Positions 1 to 9,000 of a stretch of DNA of 11,676 nucleotides are shown here, piece after piece. Origin of the DNA: an archaeon. Its GTDB lineage: Archaea; B1Sed10-29; WALL01. The stretch covers positions 1-11,676 of the forward strand of contig JAUVIW010000023.1 in assembly GCA_030592525.1 (NCBI GenBank), written 5' to 3'. The position numbers and the translations under genes were made by a program. Each line of letters begins with the position of its first letter. Positions within the stretch are counted from its first letter, which is position 1. Under the pieces are notes generated by a model. The model was not told the DNA's origin, ran no database searches, and worked only from the letters and a program-made list of their open reading frames with translations.

Positions 1-2
1 AA

Positions 3-3000
3 ACATGGGTTGTTGAGCCGGGCACCGGCAGCCAAACCCCGTGGATACTTGAGTCCCGTGGCGCCGGTGACTTCGCTGCGATAAAGGGCTTTAGGGCCGA
101 GGAGCTTGAGATTGAGAGGCCTGTTGACGAGGAAGAGATAACAATAACGTCAGAAGTCCTTTCCGATGCCGGCTACAAGGACGCTATACTCAAGTACGTC
201 GCAAAAATGAACGGCGTCAAGCTCGCAGACATGAAAAAGAACAAGAAGAAGTTCGGCAATGTATTCAAGAACCTAAAGAAAGAAGTCAAGGATATAGAGG
301 CGACCGGGGGAGACCTGCCCACCTTCATGATGGAGGGTGAGCCCGGGCACGTCCCGCTTTCAAAGGCCAAGCTTGGGATAAGCGTTGCTGTCAAGCGCCC
401 CGTGCTAAAGAGCTTCGGCTGCATGGGCCTCGCGCTGGAGGTAATGGACAAAATACCGCCAGGGCGCATGGACGAAGTGCTTTCATCCAGGGCGGATGTG
501 AAGGAAGTTACAAAGAAAGGCAAGACAATCACAATCAACCCAGTGCGGTTCAGTGAATTTGTGTTCAATGAGGAGAGCGGCATCAAGAAGATTACTCCCG
601 AAGACATTGCCAACCCCATTTATGCAAGGAACATACGCAAGACCATCGCGGAGAGGGAGGGTGTTGATGCCGATGACCGCAAGGTCGACAAAGAGTTCGA
701 CAAGCTGAAGCAGGATGTTGAGGAAGGCGAAGCACCCCTTCTCAAGGAACACCTGGACGCGAAGAGGTTTGCAGAAGACCCCGAGCTGCTGGCTGAGTTT
801 GCCACATCGTCGGTCATCTACGACTATCTCTATGCTTCGGGTGAGAAGCCAACCGACGACCCGAGCGTCAAGGTACAATACTTGCGTGGCGCCGAATTGG
901 TGCGCATAATCAAGGATGACCTCCATGACTATGGCTACATGCCTCCGGTGGTCACAATGCCGGGTGACGTGCCGGGCATTCCACAAATGAAGTCAATCAT
1001 GAAGCCCAGGGAATCCATTGAGGCAAGGGTCACGGTGGCCACTGCTGAAGAGGAAGGCGAGAGGACACGGAAGAGCAAGGAAGAGCTCGAGATTGTCCAG
1101 CTTGAGGTGACCAAGAAGAAGGGCCTGGCGAAGAAGGTCAAGCTCGTCGAGCACGGTGAGTACACCGAGCGTGGCCTCGAGCTGCGCGACAAGTTCATCG
1201 AGCACATTCAGGCAGCCGAGATAAGTGGCGTTGCCGTCAAGGACTTGGGCTATGGCGCCACCCGTGCGCTAAAGGTCCGTGCCAAGATGATGAACGAGCT
1301 CAAGGCACTGGCCGCGAAGCCCGAGACACCGGACACTGAAAAGGAGTTCATTGCCCAGTTGATCGGGGAGCGCGCGACACTCGTTGGTGAAGCTGTTGAC
1401 GGAACCGTCAAGGCGGTTACCGAGAGCGAGGTAAGCGCTGCTTACGAGCAGGCAAAGGCATTTGCAGCCGTCACTGAGGGGGTTGAGGCACTCAAGTTCA
1501 AGAAGGGCGCTACGCTGGCTGAGAAGGCTGAGCAGCTCAATGAGTTCTGGGATGCCAACAGGGCAGCAGCGAAGGCCAATGGCCTGAGCGACTACCCGGA
1601 AAGCATGTTTGAGCTTGCGTACGCACGCGCAGTCCGCGATGCCGTGCCCAAGCGCAGCACCAAGCTCACGAGCGCGGCTGAGTACATGGCAATCAAGGGC
1701 GGCGGCAGGAAAGCGGTTGTTGGCGAAGAGCTCGTCAAGGAAATCCGCAAAAAGGTCGCGAAGCGCCTGAAGGACTTCAAGAACGTCCGCGCCGATGCGA
1801 TTGGGGATGAGCCCAAGGAGCTCCTTGATTTCATTGACTCTTCACTCAAGCTCTTTGAGGGTGACAATGCTACTAAGGGCGTTGCTGACCTAAAGAGCGA
1901 GGCGAACAAATGGCGCATGGCCGCTACCGCATACCAAGAGCTCAGCAAGGCCAAGGACCTCGAAATCCTGCTTGGCGATGAGCTTGACGGCCTTACCGCG
2001 CCGCTCAAGAAATCAATCCGCATGGCCGCAAACGACCCGCAGGAAGCTGTCAAGGACGAGGAAAGCACGCTAAAGCTCTTCCGCGCGACGCAGCAGGCGA
2101 ACCGCCTGCTCACGATGCAGGGCACCAAGTTCAAGCGTGAGGCATCCTTCGCGAAGGAGAATTTCCTTGGAATTGTTGAGAAGCAGCCTGAGAACGTTGT
2201 TTACTCCAAGATGATTACTGACCTCTCTGACCTGGACCACACGTTTGACGAGGACAGCGATATCGTTGACAAGGCGCTCAATTACTACAAGTTCGACAAC
2301 ATGTATGACTATGCCGAAGAGCGCGTACAGAACATTATTGGAGAGAAGCGCGCTGCCCGCGCGAACGACTTGCGCAGGAGCCTCGCCAACGAGCTGGCGG
2401 TTGACTTCATGAGCATTGGCCAGTACGCCAACATGGAGGACGAGAAAAAGGCAGAGGCCATGAATGTTGTGCACGGCTGGGAAATGATGTTCACTGCCCA
2501 GGACGCACGGGGCAATTTTGATGCCGAGAGGCTCATTGTTGCCATAGCCAATTCTAGGGATGCCACAAAGATAGCCAAGGACAGCCTGAAGCCGGTAATG
2601 TTCGAGGAGGCATATTACTCACACACCAAGGTCCCAACCCGTGGTGCTGTGCACACTGCCCGCGAGGAGCGGGGCGAGGCTGCTTATTCCTCATTGCTTG
2701 ACGCAACGGATGACACCGCAGGCATGTCAAAGGAACTGTCACGCACACTGCCGAGCACCAAGATGGAGCTCATGGATGAATGGGACCCTGAGTTGGAGGA
2801 GAGTGTTGTGTTCCTTCCGAAGGAGACCGCTACCAGTGTGCTGGGCTTGAGGCCGGAGAAGGGCAGGAAGCTTACTGATTCACTTATCAAGGCTAATGTG
2901 ACGAGGGCGGACCTCAATGCAATAGTGCTCTCGGAGGCGCAGTACAAGCGCATCCGGTCGGCACCGCATGCGACCGAGATGCAGCGCGTCCTAGGTGCTA

Positions 3001-6000
3001 TCATCGATGAGCAGGTCGGCGACGTGAACAAGGCGGCTGCAATCAAGAGGGTTGTCACGAAGAAGGTCAACGGGAACTACGAAAATATTGTGGAGCGCCG
3101 CACCCAGTTTGAATGGAACCAGATGCAGTCACAGGTCAACAACATGCTGACTGAGATAGGCACACTCCAATACCAATTCGAGAACGCCGAGGCGAAGAAG
3201 GACGCACACGCAATCGGTGGCATCCACCGCCGCACGATGCGCATCATGAAGGAGCGTGAGTCTGTTGGTGCAATGTGCAAGGACGAAGCCATTGTTTCCC
3301 TGCATGTTGAGAGGAAACAGCCTTTCGTCCGCCTGGGCGACCGCATGACCATCTGGGGCTTCAAGACGCTTGAGGAAGCGCAGAAGTATGTCGAGGACAA
3401 CGCGATAACCTCGTCGACTCCAATCCAGGAGCTGCCCCAGTTCAGGAGGTCCAAGTGGGTGGCTCGCGGCGACACGCGAACATTTGTCCTCAAGGATGCT
3501 GACACAGGCCTCGAGATAACGAGCGCCAGGGACCACAGGCTTGGCCTGCCACTCCCACTAACATTGTTCAGGCCGCGGCCGGAGTACCTGAAGTACGACA
3601 AGAAGGCTGTGGAAATGCTTGATTCATACCAGAGTATGGTTGAGCCGCTTGATGTAGCCAAGGTGGACCCGTTCACCGGCGATGGCATTGGCAAGTACCA
3701 GATAAGGAGTGTCAAGGAGCTTATGGAGCGCGTGCTTGGCGTGAATGGCCAGCCTGCGTTCAATGACCGTGAGCTCGAGGCACTGTTTGCTATTGACGGT
3801 GACCACACCATACCCCACAACGGCAACTTCGTGTACACTCACGCAGCTGCGGAATGGGTATCTGAGATTGGTGAGATGGGCCCGCTGCCTCCTGCGAAGG
3901 AGATAGCAAAGGCACTCGCGAACGTTCGGTCTGACCTGCCTGGGCTGCGCAAGAGGGTGCGCTGGATATATGAGAACACTATGCTTCCGCCTGTCAAGGC
4001 TCCGAAAGCCAAGAAAGCCGATGAGCTGACGCAGAGAATCAACTCATGGATTGCAGGCAAGAAGATTCCCAATGGCAAGCTGGTTTCACTCTACGAGTCC
4101 CTGCCCACCATGGACGCAAAGCACAAGAATGTCTTGACCAAGGTGTACGACGGTGACTTCAGGAAGGCCCACAACGCAATGGAGGCAAATGCCCGTGAGA
4201 TACTCAAGCAGAAGAAGGGTGGCTTCGGTGCTGACGAGATGGAGCGGTTGTACCGTGCCGGAATGGTGGTTGCGCCTGACGCCAAGATTAACAGCTATCT
4301 CAAGGAGCTTGAGCGCGTCGTCGCGATAACTGATGACAAGCAGCGCGACAAGGCTTGGGTAAAGGCACGCAAGGATTTCGACAGCACACTAAAGAAGTAT
4401 ATGGTCAATGAGGATGCACGCACCTCGTTCCGCGAGATGGTTGAGACCAACGTGCACTCAAACATTAACTCGGTGACAGCGCAGAGCGAGCACACCATCA
4501 ACCGCATAAAGCGCACTGCCGAGGACCAGTACAGCCTCGTGAAGATGCTGGAGGATGAGGGCCTCGTGGACTACTTCAGGGACTTCGAGGGCAAAAACCT
4601 GAACACCATGCCACCTGAGGAGATACTGCCTTTGCTCACGAGAAACATCTTTGAGAAGAGGCGTAACGACTGGTACAAGAACTACAAGAACGAGGGATGG
4701 AAGCTCAAGCGCTCGTTCAACCAAGGCAAGTTCAATGCAGACCCAGAGCACTACATGGAACAGCTTGTCAGCAAGCAGGGAGTCAGCATTGCGCTCCTGC
4801 CTGTTGAGACGCTCAAGAGGCCGGACCCGCTTGTCTACGACGCCGAGCTCGCCAGCTTCAGTTCCGAGGACGAGGGCAGCAAGGACTGGGCTAAGTACAA
4901 GAACACTATTCTGAAGAAGGGCCTTGTCAAGGACCCGTACGACAAGATGCAAAAGTCATTGTATGACATTTGGTCTGCCTTGCCCGAGGGCGAGAAGGCC
5001 ATGGCCGTGTACAAGGTCGGCAACCACCGCGTTATCGAGGTCGGCAACAAGACCAAGAAGCGCTTCACCCTGACATCCGACTACAAGACGCAGGTGGGCA
5101 TGGGCTTGCTCACAGGGTCGGCGTTTGAAGGCAAGATACTGAGGGCCAAGCGGCCTGAGTACATGACAGAGCCGGCATTCAAGCAGCTCATGAAGCTTGT
5201 GCACGAGAACAAGGTTGCTGTCGTGCCATCAACCCGTATCCGCGCTGACATTGAGCGGGATGAGCAGACCAACGAGTCGCCGTTCGGCATCGTGACCTAC
5301 TGGTCACGCGACCCGTACGCCGGCCGCGTCAGGACAAGGACTGTCGTGAAGACGCCTGAGGACTTCATCCGGACGAAGATAGCTGCTTTGGGCATCACGG
5401 GCAATAACGTTGATGGTTATGGCCGTGTTACTGGCGCGCCGATGGCGATGAGAGCCGTTTCCGTTGCAGCCAAAAAGCCGAAGGAAATCCTGCGCCCTGT
5501 TGAGCCGGTGAGGCCACCGGTCGAGGCTGAGCCAGAGGAAATCAAGGCACGCATGACCCTGCCTGAGTATGAAGTGGCAAGAAGGGGCATTGAGCTCGAC
5601 GAGAGCGGTGGCCACAAGAGCACGATGGCACTGCTTAGCTCTTCAGAGCTAGTCGCAGAAAAGAATGCAGGCATCGAGGCAAGCAAGGAGGCTCTTGAGG
5701 CAGCGAGAAAGGATGCGAGCAAGGCGTTCGATGACGCACTTTCGAGGGGCGTTGACGCGGACGCGGTGGACAGCCTGAAGCTTAACAGTAACGTGTTCGA
5801 GAATCTTGAGGCGATGGGCCACAACCACCAGATAATGGACATGACTGTCTTTTCAGGCGGTAAGGTTGTACAGCTCCGCGATTCCGATGCCAAGATTAAG
5901 ACCACATCCAAGTATGGCGCAAAGGTTCCAAGCAACGCTTCCGGAAGGCTTTTCGACCGCGCTCTGGGAACTGAGGGGGTTGACGTTCTGAGCGGCAACG

Positions 6001-9000
6001 CGCTCGAATATGACGCTGCCCGCGACAAGCGCGAGTTCACCGGCATTAAGTTCAATGCGAGTACGCCTGCCAGGCAGAAGGCCTTGGAAATGTCTCTTGA
6101 AGGCCTCGGGCGCAAGCGCGTTGTTTCGCGCTGCCAGAGCGACGAGTTCAGGGACAAGCCGCTGCCGAAGGAGCTGCAGGGCGTGTTCAGGAAGCGCATT
6201 GGCGACAAGCTCGTGCCTATCACGAAGTACGGCGAGATTGACGGGAATGCCTATGGCATTTACGATTCAGCTAACCCGCGTTCCGTGCCGATAGCCGCGC
6301 GTGCGAAGCTCGCGATTGACCTTGGCTTGGTGAAGGAAGGCTCCTCACCGAGGATGCAGCGCTTTAAGGCGGGCATCAACGAGGTTATCATGGATGAGGT
6401 CCGTAAAAAGGGCGTTCCTGAGAAGCGTGTTCCTGAGACCGATGATAAGTGGAACAAGGCACTCAAGTCCATTTACCATGAGTATGCTCACGAGAAGACC
6501 CGCCCGCTTAACGAGGGCTCGGAGCAGGAGCTTTGGGACTACGTTGACAAGAAGCATCCGGGCAAGGACATCCGTGTCGAGAAAAAGCGTGAGCAGCTCA
6601 AGGGCGAGTTCGTGTCGCCACGCAAGCCTGAAAGCGACTGGATACATGCAGAGATGATTGAGAAGGCGACTGATGGCCTTGAAAAGTACGTTGCTTCTGC
6701 GAGAGGCAACATGGATGTTTCCCGTGAAGGTGTGGAAGACATAGTCCGCAACACAATGAAGTACTACAGGTACCACGCTGACTCTGTTGCTGATGCTGCG
6801 GCCATAGCCCAGCTGGGCAAGGCCGTTGTCAAGGAGTACCATGGCCGCCACGGCGATGAGCTCTCAATGAAGGACTTGTTCAAGAAAGACGGTGAGTTTG
6901 TGCCAATGAAACAGATTGCGACACTTCCGTTCTTCGAGGGCGAGACAGACCAGGTTTCCCTGCGGGGCAACACAAAGAAGGTTGACGGCCTCAAGAAGAT
7001 AGGCATACGCTTCATTGATGAGCAGAATGGCCTGATGGCTGAAGCCAAGAAGTGGCTTGCTGACGAAGTCAACAACAAGAAAGCCAAGATACTTGTCGAG
7101 CGCACGGGCGTTGCTGACGATGGCTGGTCCGGTGAGTACAAGCTAACAGTGGCACCCAATGAGGCTGGCGAAGGGCAGTTCATTTCGGTGCGCGTGAAAG
7201 AGCATGGTGACATTGAGAGGATTGGGAGTGGCAAGGTAAGGCTGGCAGATATTTCCGATGAGGAGCTCCAGAAGCGCGTTAATGCCAAGCTCAGGACGTT
7301 GGGTGGAGCCATGTCGGTGGGTGAGCCTGCTGACGCACTGCTTAGCGTCAAGGAGTTCACGTCATACCTCAAGGAAGAGGGATTGCCGCCAGAGGAAGAG
7401 GAGATGCGCAACAGAATCAAGGGCATTCTCGGCGAGCCAACAGAGGGCTTCGTGAAGTTCAGCATTGATTCATACGGCAACTTGTCTGAAAGCACTTACT
7501 ATGAGTCGGGCAAGCTCAAGAAGCGCGTAACACTTGACTTGGAGAATGCGGAGATTGATGAGGATACCGAGGAAGCCAAGGACAATGAGGATTATGACTT
7601 CTACAAGACAGTCGCAAGCCTCACACACGGATTCACTGAGGGCAACATAGGGAACGTCGTGAGCCCGTATGGTGAGCTATTCAGGCTTAAGCGGGAGCCG
7701 TCCGATGAAATGGCCCACTCGCTCAAGAAGCTTGCTGAAGAGGAGATTGCACGCTACAAGGCACAGTCAGACAAGGTTGGCTACACTGAGGAGCAGATAA
7801 GGGCTTTCTTGCCTGACTACCTTAACCGTGTGGTTGACATGAGCGAGGATGAGGTCAAGCGTGATATCGACAGCCTCAAGGCAAAGGTTGACCCTGTTCT
7901 CACTGACGAGCTGTTTGACCGCATGCGCGAGGAGAACTGGCACACGCTCTATGTCAATGGCGACGGGACCGATGTCCAGCTGCATGTTGACGGGAAGGCG
8001 AACCACATTCCTGCCAGCTCGCTTGAGAGCACGCTGAAGGAGTTCGGTGTCGGGGTGTACGATGAGGTCATGCGCAAGGTCAAGCGCCAGTATGGCCTGG
8101 AGAACCTTGATGCTGTGAGCGGAACCCTCCGCAAGTCCATTAATGGCTATGACATCACTGTCAAGATACCCGGCAAGAACCCGATTGTCCTGAGGGACAA
8201 GACGAGGGTTGATGAAAAGGCTGATGACAAGGGTGATGATGATAGTGGCGGAGCGCCGCCGCCTAGTGGCGGAGTGGCACCACCCAGTGGCGAAGCGGTT
8301 CCGGCAGCGGAGCCCGTGGAAGAAGAGCCGCCAGAGCCAGCAGCTCCGGCGCCAGCTCCCGCAGATGAGGGGCCTGCCGCAGAGAAGTTTGACTCGGCGA
8401 GTGGCAAGGATTATTCTCTTGATATGGATGTCGCCACCATCAGGCTTGAGGGCAACGAAATTCCAATCGAGCTTTCCCCTGAGAATGTGAGCAAGCTTGA
8501 GTCAGGACAGAAGGCCACTGTGCTGGTCGGTGACGAGTACGTCATGTTCGATGGCGCGACTGAAAAGTTCTATCGCGTATCAACGCCCGCATCAACCGCT
8601 GTTGAGGTGGAAGCGGAGCAGGGATTACTTGGCAAGGTCAAGCAAAAGATTTTCGGCGAGGAGAAGATGGACATCGACCGCGCGATAATGGTGCTTAATT
8701 CCAGTGCAATCAGCGGCAGCACGAGTGAGCGGATCAAGCTCCTGAACAGCTTGTATTCGAGCCTTAGCATAGCCGAAAGCGCTGGCACACTGAACACGGA
8801 GCACGCACAGCGCCTGATGCACAACATGGGTGAGGAGTACATCAAGCTGGGCATGTATGACAAGGCGATTGATGTTCTCAGCACTGCTGAGGAGTATGCG
8901 CATGTGTCCATTAATTCGCTTGACGAGGCGCAGATTGGGGAGCGCATGGGCTTCGCTTACCTGAAGCGCGAGGATTACGCTAATGCAGCTATCAAATTGA

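Noticed and set aside
6477..6491. HEYAH, an HExxH zinc-peptidase-like motif (residues 2159-2163).
   Set aside because: The second His is followed by charged Glu and Lys, against the usual uncharged and hydrophobic positions of the zincin helix, and no clear third ligand in a known spacing stands out. One chance HExxH in a His- and Glu-containing protein this long is not surprising. A structure prediction showing His2159, His2163 and an acidic residue clustered would reopen it.
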